The position numbers and the translations under genes are program-made. Shown piece after piece: positions 1-6,671 of a stretch of DNA of 8,317 nt (positions are counted from its first letter, which is position 1; each line of letters begins with the position of its first letter). This DNA is from Hyphomicrobiales bacterium (lineage in GTDB: Bacteria; Pseudomonadota; Alphaproteobacteria; Rhizobiales; Xanthobacteraceae). The stretch is taken from NCBI GenBank assembly GCA_003133345.1, contig PKXB01000172.1:1-8317 (forward strand). The letters run 5' to 3'. The notes under the pieces were generated by a model that was given only the letters and a program-made list of their open reading frames with translations, had not been told where the DNA came from and ran no database searches.

Positions 1-440
<440 letters not shown>

Positions 441-487
441 CGCATGATCCCGAAAAGTGGGAACCGGTTTTCGGAAAAGATCATGCG
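441..487. repeat. Palindromic intergenic repeat directly after the rpoA stop
   Basis: An interrupted inverted repeat starts on the base after the rpoA stop codon. Outer arms CGCATGATC (441-449) and GATCATGCG (479-487) pair perfectly. Inside them CCGAAAA (450-456) pairs with TTTTCGG (468-474), leaving an 11-nt loop (457-467) and an AAAA bulge (475-478) on the right side. The transcript would fold into a hairpin of 16 base pairs. No T-run follows, so it is not a typical intrinsic terminator, and rplQ needs readthrough. From memory, elements with GCATGATC ends and a GAAAAGTG core are dispersed in many copies in Bradyrhizobium and Rhodopseudomonas genomes; that copy number cannot be checked here. 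The remaining gap to rplQ (488-540) holds only the rplQ ribosome binding site. Confidence 0.8.
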
Positions 488-526
488 CAAGCGAGTAAGC
501 CGCGCCGCGGTTGCGTCATAAGAGGT

Positions 527-534
527 TAGGAGAG
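527..534 (+). promoter_or_regulatory. Ribosome binding site of rplQ
   Basis: TAGGAGAG lies 6 bases before the ATG at 541 and contains the GGAG core complementary to the 16S rRNA 3' end. It supports 541 as the rplQ start. Confidence 0.75.
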
Positions 535-540
535 TAGGCG

Positions 541-972
541 ATGCGTCACGGAAAAGTTCACCGCAAGCTCGGCAGGCATTCTGCGCATCGCACGTCCATG
601 TTCGCCAACATGGCGGCCGCGCTGATCAAGCACGAGCAGCTCGTCACCACGCTGCCGAAGGCGAAAGAACTTCGCCCGATCGTGGAAAAACTGGTGACGC
701 TGGCCAAAAAAGGCGGCCTGACCGCGCGCCGGCAAGCGATCTCGGAAATGCGCGACATCCCAATGGTCAAGAAATTGTTCGACGTGATCGGTCCCCGTTA
801 CAAGGACCGCAAGGGTGGCTACACCCGCGTGCTCAAGGCCGGCTTCCGTTACGGCGACAGCGCCGCGCAGGCGGTGATCGAGTTCGTCGACCGCGACGTC
901 GAGGCCAAGGGCAAGGATTCCGGACCGGTGCAGGAGAAGAAGGTCGACGAAGCGGCGACCGCGGCTGCATAA
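541..972 (+). CDS. rplQ: 50S ribosomal protein L17
   Basis: L17 (bL17) is a structural protein of the large ribosomal subunit, located near the exit of the peptide tunnel. The 143-residue product begins [20 protein letters not shown], the family signature, and continues with the conserved [16 protein letters not shown] helix region, a [19 protein letters not shown] segment and an [18 protein letters not shown] core. The last 25 or so residues form an alanine- and lysine-rich tail (ending DEAATAAA) beyond the core domain; such tails are common in alphaproteobacterial L17. The start is supported by a good ribosome binding site at 527-534. It is the last gene of the rpoA-containing ribosomal operon and is followed by an intrinsic terminator at 1000. 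Identification is very secure. Confidence 0.98.
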   Translation: MRHGKVHRKLGRHSAHRTSMFANMAAALIKHEQLVTTLPKAKELRPIVEKLVTLAKKGGLTARRQAISEMRDIPMVKKLFDVIGPRYKDRKGGYTRVLKAGFRYGDSAAQAVIEFVDRDVEAKGKDSGPVQEKKVDEAATAAA

Positions 973-999
973 AGCCTTTCGTCATAAGGAAATTTACAG

Positions 1000-1030
1000 G
1001 GGCGGCCTCCAGGCCGCCCTTTTCGTTTTC
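1000..1030 (+). terminator. Rho-independent terminator after rplQ
   Basis: GGGCGGCCT (1000-1008) and AGGCCGCCC (1011-1019) form a perfect 9-bp GC-rich stem with a 2-nt CC loop, probably opening to 4 nt in RNA. TTTT (1020-1023) follows, then CG and a second TTTT. It sits 28 bases after the rplQ stop and is the expected end of the ribosomal protein operon. Confidence 0.9.
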
Positions 1031-1055
1031 CACTCGCCGATGGGCCCGGCCTATG

Positions 1056-1061
1056 TATAAT
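1056..1061 (+). promoter_or_regulatory. Possible -10 element for the cytochrome c gene
   Basis: A perfect TATAAT lies 27 bases before the ATG at 1089, just after the rplQ terminator, where a new promoter would be expected. No convincing TTGACA-like -35 element is seen at 16-18 bp spacing (CTCGCC at 17 bp), so this rests on the -10 match and its position only. Confidence 0.3.
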
Positions 1062-1075
1062 TACCCCGATACCAC

Positions 1076-1083
1076 GTGGGGGA
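1076..1083 (+). promoter_or_regulatory. Ribosome binding site deciding the cytochrome c start
   Basis: A G-rich GTGGGGGA ends 5 bases before the ATG at 1089. It favours that ATG over the upstream in-frame ATG at 1053, which overlaps the putative -10 element and would put 12 extra residues in front of a standard signal peptide. Confidence 0.55.
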
Positions 1084-1088
1084 ACATC

Positions 1089-1910
1089 ATGGTCCGCTTT
1101 GTCACAACATTACTTGCAGCTTTCGTTGTCACGCTCGGCGCTGCCAATGCGCAGTCGGCGCTGGTCAAGCGCGGCGACTATCTGGTCAACGGCCTGCTTA
1201 CCTGCGGCAATTGCGACATCATGGACAAGGCTTTTTCGGGGTTCCTCGAATTCGACGAGCCGCCGTTCAAAGTGACGGCGCCCAACATCACCCAGGACAA
1301 GGAGACCGGCATCGGCACATGGAGCGCGGCCGACATCAGGAAACTGTTGCGCACCGGCGTACGGCCGAACGGGGTGACCATCGCCACCATCATGCCGACC
1401 GGTTTCTATGACATCATCACCAAAAAGGACATGGACGCGATCGTCGCCTATGTACAGACGCTCAAGCCGATCAAGAACAAGGTGCCGGATCCGATCTACA
1501 AAATGCCGCAGGTGCGTCAGATTTTCACCGGCGCCGAGAAGCCCTATACCGAAGCCATGTTCAGCGACAGGCTGAAGCACGGCTTCTACCTCGCCACCAT
1601 CGCCCACTGCATGGAATGCCATACGCCGATGGAGAAGGGCGTCCGCCAATTCAAGACTAGGCTCGGCACCGGCGGCTTCGAGTTCAAGGGACCGTGGGGC
1701 GTGTCGGTGTCGAGCAACATCACCCAGAGCAAGACCAAGGGCATCGGGGCGTGGACCGACGCCGAGATCAAGCGTGCCATCACGACAGAGGTCAGCAAGG
1801 ACGGCCGCAAGCTCAAGCCGCCGATGGGCTTCCATTATTATTCCACGCTGACCGCCGAAGACCTCGATGCCGTGGTGACCTATCTGCATACGGTGCCGGC
1901 GAAGGAGTAA
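1089..1910 (+). CDS. Secreted two-domain cytochrome c with a degenerate first heme site
   Basis: A periplasmic c-type cytochrome of 273 residues, resembling the diheme electron-transfer subunits that work with periplasmic dehydrogenases. The signal peptide is residues 1-21 (hydrophobic VTTLLAAFVVTLG, cleavage after ANA). Two homologous cytochrome domains follow, each with an NITQ..K..GIG.W...(D/E)I segment and a DLDAVV.YL-like end helix. Domain 2 has an intact heme site, C174-M-E-C177-H178, with M246 (PPMGFH) as likely distal ligand. Domain 1 has C39-G-N-C42 followed by Asp43 instead of His, although its likely distal Met (M102, IMPTGF) remains. From the second Cys to the ..EF landmark there are 13 residues in domain 1 and 22 in domain 2, which suggests an in-frame loss of about nine residues including the axial His. 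The mature protein may therefore be monoheme. No partner dehydrogenase lies beside it. Assignment to the cytochrome c class is firm; the electron partner is unknown. Confidence 0.88.
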   Translation: MVRFVTTLLAAFVVTLGAANAQSALVKRGDYLVNGLLTCGNCDIMDKAFSGFLEFDEPPFKVTAPNITQDKETGIGTWSAADIRKLLRTGVRPNGVTIATIMPTGFYDIITKKDMDAIVAYVQTLKPIKNKVPDPIYKMPQVRQIFTGAEKPYTEAMFSDRLKHGFYLATIAHCMECHTPMEKGVRQFKTRLGTGGFEFKGPWGVSVSSNITQSKTKGIGAWTDAEIKRAITTEVSKDGRKLKPPMGFHYYSTLTAEDLDAVVTYLHTVPAKE

Positions 1911-1918
1911 GGCTTTTC

Positions 1919-2070
1919 ACCTCTCCCCGCGTGCGGGGAGAGGTCGCCCGCCGAAGCGTCAGCGAAGTCGGGCGGGTGAGGGGGTGCTCCCACGATTCTG
2001 AGTGCGTCGAAATAGCCCCTCACCCGGCTCGCTTCGCTCGCCACCCTCTCCCCGCAAGTGGGGGAGAGGG
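1919..2070. repeat. Composite palindromic intergenic repeat
   Basis: The element has nested inverted repeats. Left hairpin: ACCTCTCCCCGC (1919-1930) with GCGGGGAGAGGT (1933-1944). A small internal hairpin follows: CGCCCG (1945-1950) with CGGGCG (1969-1974). A long-range pair joins CGGGTGAGGGG (1973-1983) with CCCCTCACCCG (2016-2026) across a roughly 30-bp unique centre. Right hairpin: CCCTCTCCCC (2044-2053) with GGGGAGAGGG (2061-2070). The two outer hairpins share the CCTCTCCCCGC motif. From memory, such CTCTCCCC / GGGGAGAG composite elements are scattered through many Hyphomicrobiales genomes, but copy number cannot be tested here. No T-run follows either outer hairpin, so intrinsic termination is not clearly supported. 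It fills most of the 226-bp gap between the cytochrome and protease genes. The rest (2071-2136) holds a short GCCCC/GGGGC stem and a weak promoter candidate. Confidence 0.8.
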
Positions 2071-2136
2071 AGATACCGGCCTTCATTTAGCCCCGGCGGG
2101 GCCCTATATCTTGGCCTCTCGCCGGGATTCGACACC

Positions 2137-3543
2137 ATGCACCTGAAACGACCCCTGACCGCCGCATTGCTGGTCGCCATCGCTCTGACCGCTTCCGTCC
2201 AAAACGCCCGTGCCCAGGAGCGCCGGGTGCCGACCGCCGCCGAGCTGCGGCTGTCCTATTCGCCGGTGGTGCAGCGGGTGGCGCCGGCGGTGGTCAATGT
2301 CTATGCCGCCAAGGTGGTGCAGAACCGCCAGCCGCTGTTCGACGATCCGATCTTCCGCCGCTTCTTCGGCGTGCCGGGCGGCGGCGACCGCCAGCAGGTG
2401 CAGCGATCGCTCGGCTCCGGCGTGATCGTGGATGCCTCCGGCCTGGTGGTCACCAATGTGCACGTGATCGAGGGTGCCGACGAGGTCAAGGTGTCGCTCG
2501 CCGACAAGCGCGAATTCGAGGCGGAAATCGTGCTCAAGGACAAACGCAGCGATCTCGCCGTGCTGCGCATCAAGGACGCGCACGAGCGTTTCCCGACTCT
2601 GGAATTCGCCAATTCCGACGCTCTTGAAGTGGGCGACATCGTACTCGCCATCGGCAACCCGTTCGGCGTTGGGCAGACGGTGACGCACGGCATTGTCTCG
2701 GCGCTCGCCCGCACCCAGGTCGGCATCACCGACTATCAGTTCTTCATCCAGACCGACGCCGCCATCAATCCGGGCAATTCTGGCGGCGCGCTAGTCGATC
2801 TCACCGGCCGGCTGGTCGGCATCAACACCGCGATCTTTTCGCGCTCGGGCGGTTCGCAGGGCGTCGGCTTCGCCATCCCCGCCAACATGGTGCGGGTGGT
2901 GGTGGCTTCCGCCAAGGGCGGCGGCAACGCGGTGATGCGGCCCTGGCTCGGCGCTAAATTTCAGCCGGTGACCGCCGACATCGCCGACAGCATGGGCCTC
3001 AAGCGCCCGGCCGGCGCGCTCATCGCCAGCGTCACGCCCGGCGGCCCGGCGGCGCATGCCGGCCTCAAGGCCGGCGACGTGATCGTGTCGGTGGATGCGC
3101 AAGCTGTCGACGACGTCAACGCCTTCGACTATCGCTTCGCCACCAAGCCGCTCGGCGGCACGGCGGCGCTGGGCGCGTTGCGCGAGGGCCGCGAGCTGAG
3201 CGTGAAGGTGGCGCTGCAATCCGCGCCCGCGACGCCGCGCGACGAGATCACCATCCGCTCGCGCTCGCCATTCTCCGGCGCCAAGGTCGCCAACCTGTCG
3301 CCCGCGCTGGCCGACGAACTGCAATTACAGAACGCCGACGAGGGCGTGGTCATTCTCGACGTGGACAGCGGCTCTTACGCCAGCAACCTCAACTTCCAGC
3401 GCGGCGACGTGATCGTGTCGGTGAACGGCGAGCACATCGCCAAGACCCGCGATCTCGAGCAGGCCACCAGCACGCCGAACCGTTCCTGGCGCATCCTCAT
3501 CCGCCGCGGCGGACAGCAGATTTCCGCGGTGATCAACGGATGA
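2137..3543 (+). CDS. degQ: Periplasmic Do-family serine endoprotease (DegQ/DegP type)
   Basis: HtrA-type protease, expected to degrade or hold misfolded envelope proteins in the periplasm. The 468-residue product has a signal peptide (residues 1-26, basic MHLKR, hydrophobic core, ARA before Q27), a trypsin-like domain and two PDZ domains (about 267-360 and 375-466). The catalytic triad is visible: H109 in TNVHVIEGADEV, D139 in RSDLAVLRI and S215 in NPGNSGGALVD. The loop after the N-terminus is short (FDDPIFRRFFGVPGGG), more like DegQ than E. coli DegP, so the exact paralogue name is tentative. The ATG at 2137 is chosen because it gives a clean signal peptide. The frame stays open upstream to 2002, but that part lies inside the palindromic repeat. 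The ribosome binding site is weak (CGGGA near 2122), and TTCATT-17 bp-TATATC (2082-2110) is a poor promoter candidate. The stop overlaps the rarA start by 4 bases. Confidence 0.95.
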   Translation: MHLKRPLTAALLVAIALTASVQNARAQERRVPTAAELRLSYSPVVQRVAPAVVNVYAAKVVQNRQPLFDDPIFRRFFGVPGGGDRQQVQRSLGSGVIVDASGLVVTNVHVIEGADEVKVSLADKREFEAEIVLKDKRSDLAVLRIKDAHERFPTLEFANSDALEVGDIVLAIGNPFGVGQTVTHGIVSALARTQVGITDYQFFIQTDAAINPGNSGGALVDLTGRLVGINTAIFSRSGGSQGVGFAIPANMVRVVVASAKGGGNAVMRPWLGAKFQPVTADIADSMGLKRPAGALIASVTPGGPAAHAGLKAGDVIVSVDAQAVDDVNAFDYRFATKPLGGTAALGALREGRELSVKVALQSAPATPRDEITIRSRSPFSGAKVANLSPALADELQLQNADEGVVILDVDSGSYASNLNFQRGDVIVSVNGEHIAKTRDLEQATSTPNRSWRILIRRGGQQISAVING

Positions 3544-4886
3544 CCTCGCGCGCCAAAGCCGCCGGTCCGACCCTGTTCGCGGCCGCCGGCCTCGACAAGG
3601 ACGCGCCGCGCCCGCTCGCCGACAAGCTGCGTCCGCAGAAACTCGACGAGGTGGTCGGCCAGGACCATCTGCTGGGCACCGACGGCGCGCTCACCCGCAT
3701 GCTGGCGACCCGCTCGCTCGGCTCGCTGGTGTTCTGGGGCCCGCCCGGCACCGGCAAGACCACGGTGGCGCGGCTGCTGGCGCAAGAGACCGACCTGCAT
3801 TTCGAGCAGATCTCGGCGATTTTCACCGGCGTCGCCGACTTGAAGAAGGGGTTCGAGGAAGCGCGCCGCCGCCGCGAGCTGGGGCAGGGCACGCTGCTGT
3901 TCGTGGACGAGATCCACCGCTTCAACCGCGCCCAGCAGGATTCATTCTTGCCGGTGATGGAGGACGGCACCATCGTGCTGGTCGGCGCCACCACCGAAAA
4001 CCCGTCGTTCGAGCTCAACGCGCCGCTGCTGTCGCGCGCGCGCGTGCTGGTGTTCAAATCCCTCGATGCGGAAGCGATCGAGAAATTGCTTACGCGCGCC
4101 GAGCAGATCGAGGGCCGCAAGCTGCCGCTCGACGACGACGCACGCACCGCGCTCATCAGCATGGCCGACGGCGACGGCCGCGCCGCGTTGACGCTTACCG
4201 AGGAAGTCTGGCGTGCCGCCCGCAAAGGCGAAGTTTTTGACTCCGCCAAGTTGCAGGAGATCGTGCAGCGGCGCGCGCCGATCTACGACAAGGCGCAGGA
4301 CGGCCACTACAATCTGATCAGCGCATTGCACAAGTCGGTACGCGGCTCCGATCCCGACGCCGCGCTGTATTATCTTTGCCGCATGCTGGATGCCGGCGAG
4401 CCGCCGCTCTACATCGCGCGCCGCGTGGTGCGCATGGCGATCGAGGACATCGGGTTGGCCGATCCGCAGGCGCTTGTGATCGCCAACGCCGCCAAGGACG
4501 CCTACGATTTCCTGGGCAGCCCGGAAGGCGATCTGGCGATCGCGCAAGCCGTGATCTACATGGCCACCGCGCCGAAATCGAATGCCTCCTACGCCGCCTT
4601 CGGCGCCGCTATGCGCACCGCCAAGCAGGCCGGCTCACTGCTGCCGCCCAAGCACATCCTCAACGCGCCGACCAAGCTGATGCAGAGCGAAGGTTACGGC
4701 CGCGGCTATTCTTACGACCACGACCAGGAAGAGGCGTTCTCCGGGCAGAATTATTTCCCCGACGCGCTATCGCGCCAGCGCTTCTACAATCCGCCGGAAC
4801 GGGGCTTCGAGCGCGAAATCCGCAAGCGCCTGGACTATTGGGCCAAGCTGCGCAAAGAACGGGACTTGGAGCGAGGCTCCTCGTGA
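3540..4886 (+). CDS. rarA: Replication-associated recombination protein RarA (MgsA), AAA+ ATPase
   Basis: RarA/MgsA is a cytosolic clamp-loader-like AAA+ ATPase (WRN-interacting protein 1 family) acting at stalled or gapped replication forks. The 448-residue length is normal for the family. Visible motifs: the N-terminal PLADKLRPQKLDEVVGQDHLLG segment typical of RarA, Walker A GPPGTGKTT (67-75), Walker B LLFVDEIHR (119-127) and sensor 1 GATTENPSF (149-157). The C-terminal half has the tetramerisation-domain signatures YDKAQDGHYNLISALHKSVR, GSDPDAALYYLCRML and EDIGLADPQAL. The end, with NYFPD and a terminal RLDYWAKLRKER helix, is also family-like. Translation starts in the ATGA overlap with the protease stop (3540-3543), suggesting coupling. 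No strong ribosome binding site of its own is seen. Its stop overlaps the next start in GTGA. The function is established for E. coli and yeast homologues and inferred here. Confidence 0.96.
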   Translation: MTSRAKAAGPTLFAAAGLDKDAPRPLADKLRPQKLDEVVGQDHLLGTDGALTRMLATRSLGSLVFWGPPGTGKTTVARLLAQETDLHFEQISAIFTGVADLKKGFEEARRRRELGQGTLLFVDEIHRFNRAQQDSFLPVMEDGTIVLVGATTENPSFELNAPLLSRARVLVFKSLDAEAIEKLLTRAEQIEGRKLPLDDDARTALISMADGDGRAALTLTEEVWRAARKGEVFDSAKLQEIVQRRAPIYDKAQDGHYNLISALHKSVRGSDPDAALYYLCRMLDAGEPPLYIARRVVRMAIEDIGLADPQALVIANAAKDAYDFLGSPEGDLAIAQAVIYMATAPKSNASYAAFGAAMRTAKQAGSLLPPKHILNAPTKLMQSEGYGRGYSYDHDQEEAFSGQNYFPDALSRQRFYNPPERGFEREIRKRLDYWAKLRKERDLERGSS

Positions 4887-6154
4887 GACAGCGCAGAAAC
4901 GGCCCGCGCCAGCCCGGTGGCGGGCGGCAACAGGCCGGGCCGCGCGGTCGCGGTCACGGCCGTGATCGCGATGAGCGAATCAAAGAGCGATCCAAAGAGC
5001 GATCCAATCCCCGGCAATCCGATCTGCGCGTGAAGCATCCGCCGAAGCGTGACGGCGGTCGAGGCCGTGCCTTTCCCGCTCGCCCGCCGCGCGAGCAGCC
5101 GGTGGCTTTTGCGCCCGCGCCGCCACGGGTGGTCGCGCCGAAGCCGGTGCAATTTTCAGCCGGCGTGCAGACCGTCGCGGTCAGCCCCGACGAATCCGGC
5201 ATGCGCGTCGATCGCTTTTTCGAGGGGCGGTTTCCGGGCCTGTCGTTCAGCCACATCCAGCGCATCATTCGCAAAGGCGAGGTGCGCGTGAATGGCAAGC
5301 GCACCCAGCCGAAGAACCGCCTTGAGGCCGGGCAGGCCGTGCGCATTCCGCCACTTCAGCTCGAGGCGCCGAAACCGCGCGACGACGCCCCGCAAGCGCA
5401 GAAAGACCGCGCCTTCATACGATCGATCACGCTTTACGAAGACGACGACGTGCTGGTGCTCAACAAGCCGATGGGGCTGGTCGTGCAGGGCGGCTCCGGC
5501 ACCACGCGCCACCTCGACGGCATGCTCGGTGCGCTGCGCGGCTCGCACCCGGACGCGCAGCGCCCGCGCTTGGTGCACCGGCTCGACAAGGACACCGCCG
5601 GCTGCCTGCTGGTGGCGAAGACGCGCTTTGCGGCGGCGGCGCTGGCAAAGACGTTCCGCACGCGCTCGGCGCGCAAGATCTACTGGGCGCTGGTCGCGGG
5701 CGTGCCGAAGCCGAAACAGGGGCGCATCTCCACCTTCCTCGCCAAGCAGGAGATCGAGGAGGATTCCTACATGCGTATCGCCAAGCACAGCGAAAAGGAT
5801 GCCGTGCACGCCGTGACCTATTACGCGGTGGTGGAGACGGCGGCGCAGAAATTGGCATGGATCTCGCTCAAGCCGGTGACCGGCCGCACCCATCAATTGC
5901 GCGCGCACATGGCGCATGTCGGCAATCCGATTATCGGCGACCCGAAATATTTCAACATCGAGAACTGGGAGCTGCCCGGCGGCATGCAGGACAAGCTGCA
6001 TCTGCTGGCGCGCCGCATATCGGTTCCGCATCCGCGCGGCGGCACCATCGACGTCAGCGCGCCGCTACCGCCGCACATGGAGCAATCCTGGAACCTGCTC
6101 GGTTTCGACGCCAAGCGCTACGACCCCATCGTCGACGCGCCGGAGGAGGAGTAG
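4883..6154 (+). CDS. RluA-family 23S rRNA pseudouridine synthase, RluC-like, with long basic N-terminal tail
   Basis: Isomerises specific uridines to pseudouridine in ribosomal RNA; RluC-like, but site specificity cannot be read from sequence. The GTG at 4883 is chosen because it forms a GTGA overlap with the rarA stop and has GAGG at 4873-4876; it gives 423 residues. Residues 1 to about 90 are a low-complexity tail rich in Arg, Gln, Gly and Pro (RGRGHGRDRDERIKERSKERS), probably disordered and RNA-binding. An S4 domain follows (about 107-155, from MRVDRFFEGRF to NRLEAGQAVRIP). The catalytic domain has the active-site motif LVHRLDKDTAGCLLVAKT with catalytic D235, and the conserved GRTHQLRAHMAHVGNPIIGDPKY. 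The tail makes it about 100 residues longer than E. coli RluC. An internal ATG such as M107 would cut the S4 domain's lead-in, so an upstream start is favoured, though the exact start is uncertain. Confidence 0.93.
   Translation: MRQRRNGPRQPGGGRQQAGPRGRGHGRDRDERIKERSKERSNPRQSDLRVKHPPKRDGGRGRAFPARPPREQPVAFAPAPPRVVAPKPVQFSAGVQTVAVSPDESGMRVDRFFEGRFPGLSFSHIQRIIRKGEVRVNGKRTQPKNRLEAGQAVRIPPLQLEAPKPRDDAPQAQKDRAFIRSITLYEDDDVLVLNKPMGLVVQGGSGTTRHLDGMLGALRGSHPDAQRPRLVHRLDKDTAGCLLVAKTRFAAAALAKTFRTRSARKIYWALVAGVPKPKQGRISTFLAKQEIEEDSYMRIAKHSEKDAVHAVTYYAVVETAAQKLAWISLKPVTGRTHQLRAHMAHVGNPIIGDPKYFNIENWELPGGMQDKLHLLARRISVPHPRGGTIDVSAPLPPHMEQSWNLLGFDAKRYDPIVDAPEEE
4981..5004 (+). repeat. 12-bp tandem duplication in the pseudouridine synthase tail
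   Basis: Two perfect adjacent copies of CAAAGAGCGATC (4981-4992 and 4993-5004), with a further CAA after them. In the synthase frame they encode a repeated KERS tetrapeptide, lengthening the charged, probably disordered N-terminal tail. It looks like local slippage rather than a functional site. Confidence 0.85.
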
Positions 6155-6180
6155 CGGACGGGTGGCGGCATCCCTATTTG

Positions 6181-6669
6181 ATGAGTATGGCACGCAGATA
6201 CCCGCTTCTCGCCTTGCTCGTACTGGCGCTCGGACTGCCAGCAATGCCGGCATATGCCGACGACTATCCCTATTCCATCATGCGGCCCGAGCCAGGATCA
6301 CGGCATGTGCCGAAACACAGGCCGCCGCGCGCTGCGGTGCCGCATGCCACGGTTAAGCATGCGCCAAAACACATATCGCGGCGCGGTTCGTCTAGTCCCG
6401 TTTATCCGCAGCCATTGCCAGCCCCGCAAAATTTGACAGGGCCGTCGCCGCAGCAGGTGGTGACGCCAGGTTCGCCCACCGTGCCGCCGCTGCTTTACGT
6501 GCCGCAGACCGGCCGAGTGCTGCCGAACCTGCCGATCGTGGCGCCATCCGGCCCGAACGGGATGGAGACCTCTCAGGACCGCGCCGCGCGTTGCGCGCAC
6601 CAGGCCGGCGTCTACGGCCCACTCGCCGGCGACCGCACGAGCTATATCGGCAGTTGCATCAATCAGTAG
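6181..6669 (+). CDS. Small secreted Pro/His-rich protein of unknown function
   Basis: I do not recognise this family with confidence. The 162-residue product has a clear Sec signal peptide (residues 1-26: basic MSMARRY, hydrophobic LLALLVLALGLP, cleavage after AYA), so it should be exported. The mature part opens with a basic Pro/His/Lys stretch (about 42-64, with repeated VPKH, VKH and APKH). A Pro-rich low-complexity linker runs to about residue 128, ending LPIVAPSGPNGMETSQ. A compact-looking C-terminal segment with two cysteines (C138 and C159; DRAARCAHQAGVYG and YIGSC) ends CINQ. The cysteines could form a disulfide in the periplasm. It starts 26 bp after the synthase stop, with no clear terminator between them, so it may be co-transcribed. 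The ribosome binding site is weak; ATG 6187 is an alternative start. A real gene is supported by the signal peptide and the codon-frame context. Confidence 0.72.
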   Translation: MSMARRYPLLALLVLALGLPAMPAYADDYPYSIMRPEPGSRHVPKHRPPRAAVPHATVKHAPKHISRRGSSSPVYPQPLPAPQNLTGPSPQQVVTPGSPTVPPLLYVPQTGRVLPNLPIVAPSGPNGMETSQDRAARCAHQAGVYGPLAGDRTSYIGSCINQ

Positions 6670-6671
6670 CG

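Noticed and set aside
1110..1889. Long open frame on the minus strand (259 codons) opposite the cytochrome c gene
   Set aside because: It has no recognisable domain and mirrors the codon pattern of the well-supported cytochrome gene. Long antisense frames are expected in DNA this GC-rich.
1919..1944. Intrinsic terminator for the cytochrome c gene
   Set aside because: The hairpin is strong, but the bases after it are TCGCCCGCC, with no T-run, and it is the left part of the larger palindromic repeat. Rho-independent termination is not supported.
2002..2136. N-terminal extension of the DegQ frame through the palindromic repeat
   Set aside because: The frame happens to be open, but it would bury the signal peptide behind 45 residues encoded by the repeat. 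The ATG at 2137 gives a standard exported protein.
4376..4882. Upstream extension of the pseudouridine synthase frame inside rarA
   Set aside because: This stretch is the +1 shadow of the RarA C-terminal coding region. The GTG at 4883 with GAGG upstream fits an overlapping start.
5156..6031. Long minus-strand open frame (291 codons) opposite the pseudouridine synthase
   Set aside because: His/Arg/Ala-rich composition without motifs, lying entirely within a gene with a clear active site. It is an antisense shadow.
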